A stretch of 64,000 nucleotides of DNA from Catenaria anguillulae PL171 (taxonomy: Eukaryota; Blastocladiomycota; Blastocladiomycetes; Blastocladiales; Catenariaceae), in NCBI GenBank assembly GCA_002102555.1, contig MCFL01000096.1, forward strand, positions 1 to 64,000. The letters are read 5' to 3'. Shown here piece after piece: positions 33,748 through 44,507 of the stretch (the stretch's first letter is position 1; each line of letters begins with the position of its first letter). The translations under genes and the position numbers were made by a program. The notes beneath the pieces are model-generated. The model saw nothing but the letters and a program-made list of their open reading frames with translations. It did not search any database and was not told the origin of the DNA.

Positions 33748-35513
33748 TCAGATAATATCCCAGCTACGCTGCTCAATGTGACTTTCTTCCACGCTCGGTG
33801 CGCCATTTGTGAATACAGAAACAAATTGATTGCCGTCTGCACCCCGTGCCTGTGGTTGCTCCATGGCAGCTTGCGATGATTCAGTCAAGTCTTTAGGCGC
33901 CGCTCGAATCCAGAATAACTCGAGCACAGCACGGCGCAGAATCTTGTCTTGGCTCATCGCAATCACGGGATCAAGGATGGCGTTCAAGAAAATACCGAGA
34001 GGAACGGCTGGTCAAATGCGTGCCCACAGTGCAGGTTAGCTGCCAATTACCGATAGAGAGTATCAAGGCAGGTACATTGCGGACGTACTCGCACTAAGTG
34101 TGGCATCTGCCCGGCGAGAAGTGATGGTTGTCCAAATGCAGACAATGAGAATCGGGATGAACTAAACGGATGGAAGACGAGAGCGAACTGAATGAGCGAC
34201 GGCGACAGGCAACACTTCACGGCCGTAGTACAAGGAACTTTCAAACATTGAGGCTGCGTCGGACGCAAGAATCAGTTGTTAGACAAACTGCAGGAAAGGT
34301 ACCGCAGGAATCGCTGTCAACGTGGAATGAGACAACGCACCATGCGCTAATCAGAGCAAGCGCTCCACGCATTGCGATTCGGCGCTGAAGCTGACTCTCC
34401 TTGCTCATTTGCTGCGATCCATGACGGCGATTGGTATTGAGCTTGATTGACGACGCCTTGGCTGCGGCGAATGCTGATCTCAATGACGATGCACTCCCGC
34501 TCCCGCGCAGCGATTTCTGGCGTGAGGAACCGCTGTCCTTGGCTGAGGATGAAGCTGATAGTACGTGCCGCGTCGAGGTAGCCAGGACCGAAGAATGCGC
34601 CTCCGATGCCACCAAAGTCTTCGACTTTGCGACCACTACTCGGCGAATGCGAAGAAAGATGACAATGTAGCACACAAACATGGTGATTGTGACTGAGAGG
34701 ACAACGGATATGACCGTCCTTCCAGCCCAGCTTGCCCAGCCAGTTGTAATGCACCAAGTTCTACATATGTCGGCGATGCTTGGTGAGAAACCGGCTCCAT
34801 CCGTCTCTTGGACTGGACAAGACAAACACATGGATCCGCACCCATCCGTTCCGTACATAGAAAACACGTGATGGTGGCAAAAAGTGAATCATGGTTTGAA
34901 GGCCAGCTGCAATGTGACATGCGGCCATGAACCACCACGCAGTCGATGCTGAAATGCGTCGGAGCCACACAATTGACAAGGTTTGGTCCAAAGTCACGGC
35001 GACAAGGTGGAAAATGATGTCGGAAACGACAAAACAGTTGAGAAACGCATGAATCAGGCACGACGGCTATTGGTAGTACAGAACAGACTTAGCGCCAAGT
35101 GCGTCGGAAGTAAACCTGTGCAGAAACGAAACACGCTCACCTCGCTCCATGCCTCACGCATTTGAAGGAGTAGCCGAACGATGAGTTGGCCCACGCCAAG
35201 GACGATGTAAACAAAGCTGGAAACGAGGTTGAATCGAGCTAATTTAGCGAATCGGGAATGGGCTGGGCAAATCGCTCGTGTGGAAGTGACAGAACCATAA
35301 CGAGAACAAGATTCGGGTCGATGCACCAGCGAGCAACGAAGAGTAAAGCTTCGGATGTCGGACGGTAGTGTACGCAACAGACCCATTGATCACAATAATC
35401 AAAATATTGAGAGCAATGAAGATTGGATTCATCCGCAACATCAAATCAACGTCAAAGTCATGCGATATCCATGGGTTCGATATAGCAGATTCCCAGTACT
35501 TGAGGTCATCCAT
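33748..35513 (-). CDS. Family A-like seven-transmembrane receptor (GPCR), six exons
   Basis: Exons 35513-35302, 35216-35141, 35066-34868, 34812-34334, 34161-34089 and 34007-33748 keep phase throughout and give 432 residues. Seven helices follow in order: TM1 FIALNILIIVINGSVAY; TM2 FVYIVLGVGQLIVRLLLQM; TM3 ending HLVAVTLDQTLSIVWLRR; TM4 WWFMAACHIAAGLQTMI; TM5 VISVVLSVTITMFVCYIVIF; a Ser-rich third loop; TM6 ALALISAWCVFIPILIVCIW, assembled across an intron; TM7 IFLNAILDPVIAM. TM7 LDPVI and the Trp-to-Pro pattern of TM6 are family A (rhodopsin-like) hallmarks. The DRY position reads LDQ. It should signal to G proteins at the plasma membrane; the ligand is unknown. The 172-base fourth intron (34162-34333) has a weak donor and is the least certain join. 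Confidence 0.72.
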
Positions 35514-36160
35514 TGTGTTCTCGAAAAATGCCAGCAGTGTTGCGGGAAGCTGAGTTTGACGTACTTGGCCTAATGGCGCAATGTATGCGCAGAATGATTC
35601 TGAGCGATTTCTTGTGGTGTGCCTGATCGAGTGTTATTTACTTATTTTCATGGAAAGATGGTGGGTCACATTTCCAGGCACCGTGGCCACGCTTTGTGTC
35701 AATGTTAGCATTTTCGTCAGTCCGCATTGTGATGCCTCCACACAGGACTTGTCACAGTACCGCGCTCGCGAGCAGCGACGAGGAGCTGTGTTCGGAATCG
35801 TGTTTGAATAATCATGAGGTGCATCGTGCAATAAGTGGGTGGAGATTACCCTGGCAAAATGGGGGTCGGCCTATGTGCACTTAGTGGCGATCTGAGATCA
35901 TTTTCACAGAAACGGGGCAAAACATTGCGGCCCGGTTTTGCTTGGTCCAATCACAGATCGCGGGCTTTTCCTGAGGTGCCTGAGTCAAGTTTTTCGGGGG
36001 GTTGACTTCAACGAGACGGGAAGGGTTTCACGGCACAACCTTCAAAGGCCGGTACCTCGGTCCCGGGGCACACTTGCCCGCCATGCCCCTGCAGGCCCGC
36101 TGCTGCTCGAAAAAAGATGCACTGCCTAATAAAAAATTCATAAACCGGAAAAACCATTGA
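35514..36160. other. Intergenic, no gene seen
   Basis: 647 bases upstream of the GPCR start. Short frames only. Confidence 0.4.
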
Positions 36161-37676
36161 TCACAGATCAACCCATTTTGCCCAGGCAATCTTCATCCAC
36201 TTCTCTAATGCAACCGCTGAGTCAAAGAAACATAATGGATTCATAGTGACCAGCAATGACACCATGGCAAGCTCCGAGATGGGTCCGCGGGTGCAGTTGT
36301 GAATGCTGGGACGCGTTGTGGAAGCGCACCTACCTGACTGCCGGCGTGCTGTAATTAGTCCTTCGTCCAAGTCTTTTGCTTCGAAGGTGGCGGATCTACA
36401 TAATTCAATTGGAGGCGGATTGGCCAGTGCGAACTCTGGAACATAAATAATATGAGCGACAAAAGGAATGCACTCGATGGGAACCACAAACAATGGGAAG
36501 TCCATCACCAAGCGTAAGCAACATATCCAACGTGAAGCGCCCAGGACCAACCGACGCTTGCCCCAAATTGATGCGCCTCCGAGTCGACTCGTCCTTGCCC
36601 GTGCACCTCGACTGTGCGCCCACAGAACCCAGTCTGGGTGGCCATCTCTCTTGACGTTTCGCCATGATGTCTGCGTCCGCCTCTTTTCCAAGCCCGGGCT
36701 CCCAAATCTGATTAGCTTCATAGCCAATATTCAGATACGCCCCAGTTTCCTCCGAGCAATCCGACCGCGCTCCTCAAATGCGGCACGAGGCGTGGTTTTT
36801 CCTCAAACAGATGGCCACTTGATACCCGCCCAATGCGCCTTTCAGCACGGTTGCCCGAGAACCATTTTTCACGAGCCTTTACTCCGACCAGTTAGACGTT
36901 CACGTGGCATGCCATCCCCGTGGCGTCCGATGCGCCGCCAATTTGGACAATCGCGTTGATGAGCTGAAAATCGACCTTGTCCATGCCAACCCGGGCAATG
37001 CACACAGCAGGCGACGACGCATAAGCAATCACTTTGGCTTGGATGCGGCGTCAATGGTACATTTTGATTTGGCCATCTTGGTCGTGGTCAGCGCCAATCG
37101 TTACTCGGCGAGCAACGCCAATAAGTGTCGGCCGACAGTGTGGGCGGCCGGCCGGCGGAGGCGGGTGGGGACGCATCGGGCAATCGAGCGGCGGAGTATC
37201 TGGGGAAGATTGCGCGACGGGGGGCGCATGCGCCACATCAGCCTTGGGTGATGACGCCAGGCCGTAGGAGTGTGTGGGCGTGCTGGTCGGTGTTGAGGCG
37301 AAAATCGGCGACTACAGTGAAGAGAATGAATCAATAAACGCGAAAGTGAGCAAATGGGAGTGTGATAAGATGGATAAATGAACAACATACGCCGAGGTAT
37401 ATTCGCAAAGGCAGGCGGAAGCACGGGCAGCCAAGCGACTGGCATGGGCGGCTCGCAAGCCCTCAGATGCTGCAATAACTCACAACTCGGGACCGCAGAC
37501 CGAGAAATGACGCGGCGATAAGTGTATACATGTTCGCTGTGGACGCGCATGAGCAGAGATAGAGTTAGAATCCGGTTCCGGGAGAGAGCATTGATACACG
37601 AAAGCGATGTACCGAGCCAATGACGGCGAATGTTGGTCACAGTCGTAGCGGAAGCGTTTTGGCGCTCGACAAACAC
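36161..37676 (-). other. Unresolved region, possible broken or multi-exon membrane-protein gene
   Basis: Several minus-strand segments look coding but could not be joined. One, near 36480-36560, encodes a hydrophobic helix (LVMDFPLFVVPIECIPFVAH). It is followed by a possible splice (GTAGGT donor) into LAMVSLLVTMNPLCFFDSAV and a stop near 36161. Another segment ending near 36900 reads QLINAIVQIGGASDATGM. Frames change between them without clear splice sites. It may be a multi-exon receptor-like gene whose exons I cannot see, or a pseudogene. Confidence 0.3.
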
Positions 37677-38435
37677 TTATGCTGAGGTGGCTGGTCGGAC
37701 GTCCCTCGAGCAAATAGGCGGCGCCACGTCAACGACGAAATCGGATTGAAAACCTTGACTTGTGCACGAGCGCCGACAGCGCCGACAAACGGCGCGGAAG
37801 AGGCGCTGGCGATGGCTACCCCTATCCAACAGTGCAGAAGTTTGCTGGGAACGGGTTTTGGATCCGGATGGGCGCCGCAGATGGTGCAGGCCGGTTCCAA
37901 GCCGGGCGAGAACTGGGCATAATGCCGGAATTACGACGCAAAACGCAGAAGGCCCCCGCCTGTGGATGGTGCCCAGCGGCTGGATCGGTCGTACATATCA
38001 TGTATCATGTCACAGCTTGTTGTGTACCCCACTTCCCCGCGCATCCACCGTCAATGAAGATGCTTGCTTGCGGCCCCATCGACTGAGGCGTGGTCAGAGC
38101 AGTCCGCATCTGCAGCCGAGGCGGAGGAGAACGGGGGTCGGTCGCGCAGACGGGTAGCTGGGTGGCGAGTGAGTGCGTAACGTGTCTTGGATGGTGTGTG
38201 GGTGGGGTTGCATTGAACATCTACCTGTCATCGTTCCTTCGATTTGGGACGGCAGCTGGGTCGGGTGGCTTCGACGCAGCGCGGCGTCGCGGCGGCACTT
38301 GGCTGGGTCTGCTGAGCGCATGAGGGCCAGAACAATAATGTCGCATCGATCGTCGGGACATGGGACAAGGAGCTATACCTACATTGAGCATTACACCACT
38401 TGCACAAGCTACTCATTCACATTCCGCTCGCCATC
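37677..38435. other. No supported gene upstream of ICT1
   Basis: Frames on both strands shadow one another and none is convincing. The ICT1 promoter should lie at the right end. Confidence 0.4.
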
Positions 38436-39163
38436 ATGTTGGCAGCACCGGCCGTTGCTCGGCATCTCGGCCAGATGCTCCGCTCATCATCCTCTGCGTT
38501 CGTCCGGTCGGCAAGACAAGTTCCCCTCCCATTGACTTCAAGTTGTGTCGTCAGTCATTCGCTTGCCCGCCGACCGCTGCACTACACCACATTGCACCTC
38601 GGCAGCAGCAGCAACCCCGATCCAAACAATTCATTGCCCGACCGCACCTGGATTGACAACTTCAAGCGCTCCGACATTCCTGACAACAGCTACGAACTCT
38701 CGTTTGCTCGCTCGAGCGGGCCCGGCGGCCAAAATGTCAACAAACGTACATGGACATCCATATTCCAATCCATGAGAACCAAATCCCTGCGTTCTTCTCA
38801 CTCATGTAACCAACAGTCAACACAAAGGTCCTGCTGCGATTCCCGCTCGACCCACCTCCTTCTTGGCTCCCCACCTACTGCCTCGACCGCCTGCAAGCCC
38901 AGCAAGCCTCCAAAATCAACAAGGCAGGCGACCTCCTTGTGTCCAGCGACAAATTCCGCACCCAGCGCCAAAACATTGACGAGTGTATTGACAAGCTGTA
39001 CGCCATGATTGTCGAGGCGGGCTACATTCCACGCGAAACAAGCGCTCAGCAGCGGAAAAAAGTGGCGGGGTTGGCAAGTGCACACAAGGAAAAGAGGTTG
39101 GAGGGTAAGAAGTTGGCGGGTAAAAAGAAGGCGGATCGAAAAGTGTCGAGGGGCGACTTTTAG
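38436..39163 (+). CDS. ICT1: Mitochondrial GGQ peptidyl-tRNA hydrolase, ICT1/Pth4-like
   Basis: Exons 38436-38745 and 38817-39163 (71-base intron) give 218 residues. The first 60 are Arg/Ser/Leu-rich without acidic residues, as in a mitochondrial presequence. The catalytic loop SSGPGGQNVNK follows near residue 93; the GGQ glutamine positions water for peptidyl-tRNA ester hydrolysis. The rest matches ICT1/YaeJ (NTKVLLRFPLD, KINKAGDLLVSSDKFRTQRQ) and ends in a Lys-rich tail like the one that ICT1/ArfB inserts in the empty mRNA channel of stalled ribosomes. It therefore probably rescues stalled mitoribosomes. Compared with C12orf65-type factors, the conserved segment after the GGQ loop favours ICT1. 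Confidence 0.9.
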
Positions 39164-39372
39164 GACCACATGACGTCGTCGTCGTCGGCGTGTGCACGAG
39201 GAGGTGCGCGCCGGTTGGTGCGTGGCATGATGGGTGGGGTGGCCGTGCTTGAAGGAATGCCGGAGCCCACGGCGGTGGATGATAACGACGATGGTGATGA
39301 GGTGGGTGCAACGGGAATTCCAGATAATTTGCGCATGGCGGCAAGTCGGAGGGCAGTCAGGCTCTGGAACAA
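39160..39372 (-). CDS. Possible 70-residue small protein overlapping the ICT1 3' end
   Basis: A short minus-strand frame begins MFQSLTALRLAAMRKLSGIP, which is amphipathic and basic like a mitochondrial presequence, and ends in an acidic DDDDVMWS. Its stop overlaps the ICT1 stop by four bases in tail-to-tail arrangement. Such compact acidic-tailed proteins exist among fungal mitochondrial assembly factors, but no family is claimed. Confidence 0.35.
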   Translation of the reverse strand: MFQSLTALRLAAMRKLSGIPVAPTSSPSSLSSTAVGSGIPSSTATPPIMPRTNRRAPPRAHADDDDVMWS

Positions 39373-39385
39373 GTTTCATTGACTG

Positions 39386-39781
39386 TCATGAGTCACCGGG
39401 GTTTGATCCAGCACTATAGTGTACCGTCAAAGTAGAAAATACCATTTCACTCGATCCATCGCCGGTACTACTTGAGGAGGCTGCTGTACACAGCTCTGGC
39501 GGCATTGGCCCGCGTCCAGCAACGTGCAGCGTCAGCAACGCCTCCTTGGACGCCAGCACATTGGCACACATGAGCCGCGACGATGTCACATTGAAGCTCG
39601 AACGCTCGGCAAGCGTCACGGGCGGCAGCGACCTTGCGGCATTGGTAGAAGAAACGGAGCCCAGGTTGAATGAGAAGGACGAGGATGAGGGAGAGGGAGA
39701 GCTTGATGGACCGGACGTGGCCGCGGCAGAAGTGGAAGGCTGGACAAACGGAGGATATTGGGTGCTGTTGAATGCGGACAT
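39386..39781 (-). CDS. Unrecognised small protein
   Basis: The frame extends to 39925, but ATG 39781 (MSAFNSTQYPPFVQPSTSAA) is the more plausible start, giving 131 residues. A Ser/Pro/Ala-rich first half is followed by an ordered-looking second half (FNVTSSRLMCANVLASKEAL, LTLHVAGRGPMPPELC). No domain was recognised. It is transcribed in the same direction as the short gene to its left. Confidence 0.4.
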   Translation of the reverse strand: MSAFNSTQYPPFVQPSTSAAATSGPSSSPSPSSSSFSFNLGSVSSTNAARSLPPVTLAERSSFNVTSSRLMCANVLASKEALLTLHVAGRGPMPPELCTAASSSSTGDGSSEMVFSTLTVHYSAGSNPGDS

Positions 39782-40079
39782 GATGGCATGGACTGAATGC
39801 GTCGAGTTTGTTATGACAATTGTGTGTCGAATGATTGTTGTTGAAGACCGCGGGCGAGATTTATGCCGGCCGTCACGACTCCGAAAACCCGCAGCCGCTG
39901 TCTCTTCTCTCGCTGTCTCTCTCACAGGAACCTAGAACCGGCGGGGTCAACTTGGCTCAGGAGTCCGCAGCTCCATAGGGCTAGGGAATGTGCAATGGCA
40001 GAAGAAACGACACTCGAGAGTGTCTATGTATCTATGATTCAAAAATTTGCAACAGAAAAACAAGACAATACTCAAACAA

Positions 40080-41697
40080 TCAGCTCTGGTACGCAAACTC
40101 ATTCAAGCAAATGTACATGGGAATGGGCTTGAACCCATTGGCCTTAACCTGGGCATACACCCTGCCCGCCACCGCGGCCGACTTTTGCTGAATGTCGTGC
40201 TGCAGCGTAATGTACGACTTGGACGCCGGATTGACGGCCTGTGTGCGATACTGATCCACAATACCCTGTTCCGACGTCTGGGCCATCCAATCGAGCGTGT
40301 CAAAGTTCCACAGAATCACGCGATACCCACCGGCAGTCAGGCGGTTGTAAACGGCTTGGTTGATGTTGCCATAGGGCGGGCGGAAGAAACGCGGGCGCAA
40401 GCCGACCACAGACCGGATTTCCGTCTCGGTCCACGTGATTTCGTTGTTGAGGTCGGCGGCTGACAGCGTCGTGAGGTCTGGGTGCGACCAAGAGTGCGAA
40501 GCGAGGTGGTGGCCGGCATTGGCTGCGCGCTGGGCAAGCGCCTTGTTGTCGCGAATGAGGGAACCGAGCCAGAAGAAGGTGGTTTTGATGTTGGACGTGG
40601 CAAGAGCAGAAAGAATGGTGGCTGTGGTATTGAGAGGAATAGCGTTATAGATGAGTTGGGGCTCGAGACGACACACTCGCAGAGTAACCAGGCAGACAAC
40701 GTACGAGTCAGAGTCGGATGCGGTCCATCATCGTAGGTCAAGGCAATCGCAGAGGGCCAACCGCACGACTGGTACGATCCAAATCCATCGCGCTCGAATC
40801 GGCCATTGGTCAGCGCCGTCGATGGCACCCAGTCGCGAGCATTGGGCGTGGGATCCGGAATCGTGGAGGGCGGCGTGGTCGCATCGCAGCTGCGGAGCCC
40901 AAGCACCGGCGTGAGGTTGCATTGCGACTGGCAACCAGTCGAGCAATAGGCTGAGGTGGAGCCGCACCAGCCGTATTGACTGCAGCAGAGACCTGAGTGG
41001 GAATTGTTAGGTCGGGATGATTCCTCGCTTGTCTCACTTGACGTCGGAGAACACGGCGTACCATTCGGGCCACAACCTGTCAGCACGCATCCACCGACCG
41101 CCGCGCTCGACAAGACACATCGATTGTCACCTGGAGGCGGCGTCGAGCCTCCCACAATCTCGACCCGCCTCACTGTCAATGGGCCCAAGAAGGCAAACGC
41201 AAAACCCGAGCCGAGGATTGCCGCCAGCAAACGCACTCATGGGCACCGTGAGCTCGCCCGCACCGGCAACAACATTGACGCGCGCAACAGCCGTGGCAGC
41301 GCGAGCACCTTGGCATGAGGCCGCTTTCATGTGAAACTCGACCGTGCGTTGGCCCGCGGTCGCCGAGGTGTAGGCAAACTTGAGCGATTTGCCAGTGAGG
41401 TCGTTGCACGAGGTAGGCGGGGCAACGACTTCAGACCACCAGCCGGATGTCGCCTGTATCGAATGCGAGTCAAGCGTATCAAATCGGTCAGCAACAAGCA
41501 TGGATAGTCATTACGATGAACAGACCGTACGATGGAGACACCGCCAGAGACTCCAGAAACAAGGTCGCCACCCGCGCCAAAGGCGCAAAGAGTTGGTGCC
41601 CTCCCGGGCAAAGGGGGAAGTAAAATCGTCGACGAGCTGCGCTTGCGCGAGCAAAGGGAAGGATACACACCAAGATGGCAGATGTGGGAATGATCAT
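40080..41697 (-). CDS. Chitin deacetylase with CBM18, frame breaks in the N-terminal part
   Basis: Reading leftwards: signal peptide from ATG 41697; a beta-sandwich-like N-terminal module (QLVDDF near its start); an intron 41454-41530; a hevein-type CBM18 with the CCSQYGWCGSTSAYC core (69-base intron 40994-41062 inside it); then the NodB deacetylase (intron 40622-40704). All NodB motifs are present: TYDDGP, HLASHSWSHPDL, RPPYG, ILWNFDTLDW and TLQHD. The enzyme should remove acetyl groups from chitin at the cell surface. However, the frame must shift by one base near 41650, 41585 and 41207, each time in the same sense, for the signal, N-terminal module and CBM18 to join. This means sequence errors, a decaying allele or recoding. 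The catalytic part itself is clean. Confidence 0.82.
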
Positions 41698-42085
41698 ATT
41701 GAGAGACGTCTATGTGTGTGGGAAAGTCTAAATGAAGCGAGGATTGCCTGAGAGACCTATCACTTGTGGGTTGGGCCATGAGGGATGGCCAGTCCATTTG
41801 TACGTCGCCTCCATGTGGCTATCGTCGAGATGAACCGCATCGCTGGATGAGAGACTCTTGTTGTGAGCCACAGTCAGCAGACAAGCCAAATGAAATATAA
41901 GTGCCAAGTACTCTTATGAAAATGGCATGTTCTCCTCGCTCTCACACGCGGGAACGCTGGGGCTGAGACAGTCCGTCCCCGCTGCCAACAGGTGGTCTCG
42001 AGCCGCTTACAGCGAACAGACGTCGGTACACTCTTACTGACTCTTACATCAATTCAACAGACCAAGCAAACGGCAATCGTCGCAT
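41698..42085. other. Intergenic, no gene seen
   Basis: 388 bases upstream of the deacetylase start; no feature beyond presumed promoter sequence. Confidence 0.35.
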
Positions 42086-42676
42086 TCACACACTCTCCGA
42101 AGGCAGCCTCGGCTCGCGCTCGGCGACTTTTCTCGCCAGCTCCATCATTGCCACGCCCATGCCGGCCACACCGACAATCATCACAACCATGACCAATACG
42201 AACGCTCGCGCACTCATCATTAACCCTTGTTCTCCCTCTTTGTCGGTGCTTCCAAACTGCCTCGACCCCTCCCTGCCTAGCGCAAGCATTGCGCCGACAA
42301 CCGCGGCACTCGTTAGCGTCACAATCACGAACGCCAAATAATACCATTTGGATCTCTTGTGGTGCTTGCTTGCCAATTCGTACAATACGGGCGCCAATAA
42401 ACCAAGAGCAAACATCCCATGTTGTAGGTTGTACAGCAAACATTGCGTTCCAAAGACCGTAAGGTAGGCGTTGGCGACGATGAAGCAGGTGAGAATGAAG
42501 GCCGGGCATTTGTCGATGTACACTTGGAGAATCGTCCGCAAGTCCAATCGAGCTCGAAAGCCAAGCCTATACATGCACGGTTCAAGGAAGGAAAGGGCCA
42601 AGTCAGCCACTCTTCGCTCTCCGGTCCCGAAAGCACAATAAAATGAACCTTTCTTTGCGCGGTTGCTCATGGTCAT
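42086..42676 (-). CDS. Four-helix membrane protein A1 of tandem array
   Basis: ATG 42676 (or 42670) gives about 196 residues. The helices are near CPAFILTCFIVANAYLTVF, MFALGLLAPVLYEL, YYLAFVIVTLTSAAVVGAML and AFVLVMVVMIVGVAGMGVAM. It shares with A2 (43131-43613) the motif QCLLYNLQHG (KCQLYNLLHG in A2), the AVVGAMLALGREGSR turn and the spacing of the last two helices. This defines subfamily A of the array. There is no signal peptide, catalytic motif or known domain. Function unknown. Confidence 0.62.
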   Translation of the reverse strand: MTMSNRAKKGSFYCAFGTGERRVADLALSFLEPCMYRLGFRARLDLRTILQVYIDKCPAFILTCFIVANAYLTVFGTQCLLYNLQHGMFALGLLAPVLYELASKHHKRSKWYYLAFVIVTLTSAAVVGAMLALGREGSRQFGSTDKEGEQGLMMSARAFVLVMVVMIVGVAGMGVAMMELARKVAEREPRLPSESV

Positions 42677-42868
42677 GGTCAGAGCCCACGATGACGGTGT
42701 TGGATAATGTGTGCAGAGGAAGCATTGAGTTGCGCGAAGTTGTTGAAAGTATTCAAGCAGCAGACGGCCCGGGGCGTCTTGTATGGAATGATTCATTCCA
42801 ATCACTCGAGTGCTCTTCAAGAAAGTCTTCTGATGTTCACATGTATTGTTTTTATGCCTGCCCAGCAC

Positions 42869-43130
42869 ACCGGGGTACTCACAGACGTCGAGTCATGGCA
42901 AAAGTGAGCGCGAAACAGTTCCAAAGCTCTTTCGATGGTTCAATAGACCCCAACTTAGGTATCGGCCCGCAGATCGATGGAAGGGCAGAGACCTTGTGGA
43001 ATGCTACCAGTTACCACAAAGGGAAGTATTGCAATGGAGGAATGACGATGGTCGATTTAATCACCATTGAGAGATACGTGGGCGGCGTCTTGTACTGGAC
43101 GGACGGAAACATCACTTCACAATATACGAT
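42869..43130. other. Spacer between A1 and A2
   Basis: Promoter-sized spacer, no gene seen. Confidence 0.35.
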
Positions 43131-43613
43131 TCACCGCTTGTCCCAACCGCCTTCTGGCTGAATCACTCGTCTCGCCAGCCGAGTCACCATTGCTCCCTGC
43201 AAAACCACACATGCGACTGCTGCACCTGTAACCAATCTGAACACCAAATCACTCATCATTGGCTGCCCATCCTCGCCACCGCCCCCAGTCTTCTGAAAAC
43301 TCCTTGTCCCTTCTCTGCCGAGAGCCAAAATCGCACCGACCACTCCCGCACTGGCCATGGTCGCCGCCAAGTACGTGTAATACATGTTCTTACCCTCCCA
43401 CCCGAGCCGCACCCGCTCATGCGCAAAATACGAGTACACGGTAAGCGCGGCGAGGCCGTGGAGGAGGTTATACAGCTGGCACTTTGTGCCGTTGAATGCG
43501 TAGTACGCGTTCGGGACTATGATCCAGCAAAGCGAGAGCAAAGCCAGGATGGGCGACCGCGGGCCGGTCCGTAGCCCAGGCTGAGGTGGCGATGACTCGG
43601 GTCGGATGGGCAT
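43131..43613 (-). CDS. Four-helix membrane protein A2 of tandem array
   Basis: A 160-residue frame from ATG 43613. After a Pro-rich N-terminus of 20 residues, four helices follow: ILALLSLCWIIVPNAYYAF, GLAALTVYSYFAH, YYTYLAATMASAGVVGAILA and LVTGAAVACVVLQGAMV. NAYYAFNGTKCQLYNLLHG and ALGREGTRSF align with A1, which lies about 450 bases further left on the same strand, so the two are tandem duplicates. Function unknown. Confidence 0.68.
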   Translation of the reverse strand: MPIRPESSPPQPGLRTGPRSPILALLSLCWIIVPNAYYAFNGTKCQLYNLLHGLAALTVYSYFAHERVRLGWEGKNMYYTYLAATMASAGVVGAILALGREGTRSFQKTGGGGEDGQPMMSDLVFRLVTGAAVACVVLQGAMVTRLARRVIQPEGGWDKR

Positions 43614-43963
43614 CTGTGAAAGTTGGATGCGTAGTCGGGCAGGTAAATTTGTGTGTGTTGCTCAGAGTCTTGTGCTGTTCTCAGTCAGTAACATGGCAAT
43701 GTGAAAGTCCGCTTTGAATCGCAACCAGCCCGAATCAGGCTTTAATTTGTCGGCTCGCATAAGTCATTTGGCACGGCTGGTTGTCGAAATCGTTTTCATT
43801 GCAATCCGTTGTGGTCGGAGCACTCGCATACTTATTGAATCAATGTACAACAGAGAGATGCGTTCAATGCAGAGAGCAGCTCACATCATCCTCAGAGCAG
43901 GGACCAATTGATCACTCAAGTACTGAAGCGTTTCTTTTTCTCACTTGATTTTTGCTTGTGTTG

Positions 43964-44507
43964 TCAAACATTCAACGTGCTCACAACTCCACCAGTCCTT
44001 TGCTGCCGTTCCCGCTCCCTCCTCCTCTCCTTGATCCATGTTGCAATGATCTCCCGGCCTGGCGCCCGGACATCGAGTGCGAGACAACCCACCATGGCCA
44101 CCGTGCCAAATCCTTTCAACAAGACGCTTGCGACGTCCATATCGGTATCGCCAACCACAAACACAAGCGCAAAGAAGGTAACGGCAAATGCTGCCATTCC
44201 AATGTCGCCCGCCACATATGCCCAGTAGTACACGGACCGCCACTCGCCCAGCTTGCAGAATGCTTGGCGAATAGCCGTGTTCAAGAGCAAGCACAAGCTC
44301 CATCCCATAAGCGCGTTTATCCAATGGGATGGTGACTGAGTTGAAGCCTATCGCGTAGGCAGCAGCGAAAAGATATGCCATGCGATTCACGAGGATGAAG
44401 CGCGGTGTCGAATACCAAGCGTTTGTGATCTCGGGTGTGGCGGTTGAGACATTCGAGAGGCCAGTGTCGGTTGGGACCACAGTGGGAAGTGGGTCGGATG
44501 GCGCCAT
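43964..44507 (-). CDS. Four-helix membrane protein B1 with a frame break
   Basis: The protein starts at ATG 44507 (MAPSD; an upstream ATG lies at 44534). WYSTPRFILVNRMAY and the first helix are read in one frame. Near 44340 (tcaactcagtcacc) the family sequence continues in another frame, ending at 43964: NALMGWSLCLLLNTAIRQAF, then the subfamily B signature GEWRSVYYWAYVAG, a third helix with LVFVVGD and a fourth helix before a basic KERRRERER tail. No intron-sized gap exists, so one base is surplus or the gene is broken. B2 and B3 are intact relatives. Confidence 0.6.
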
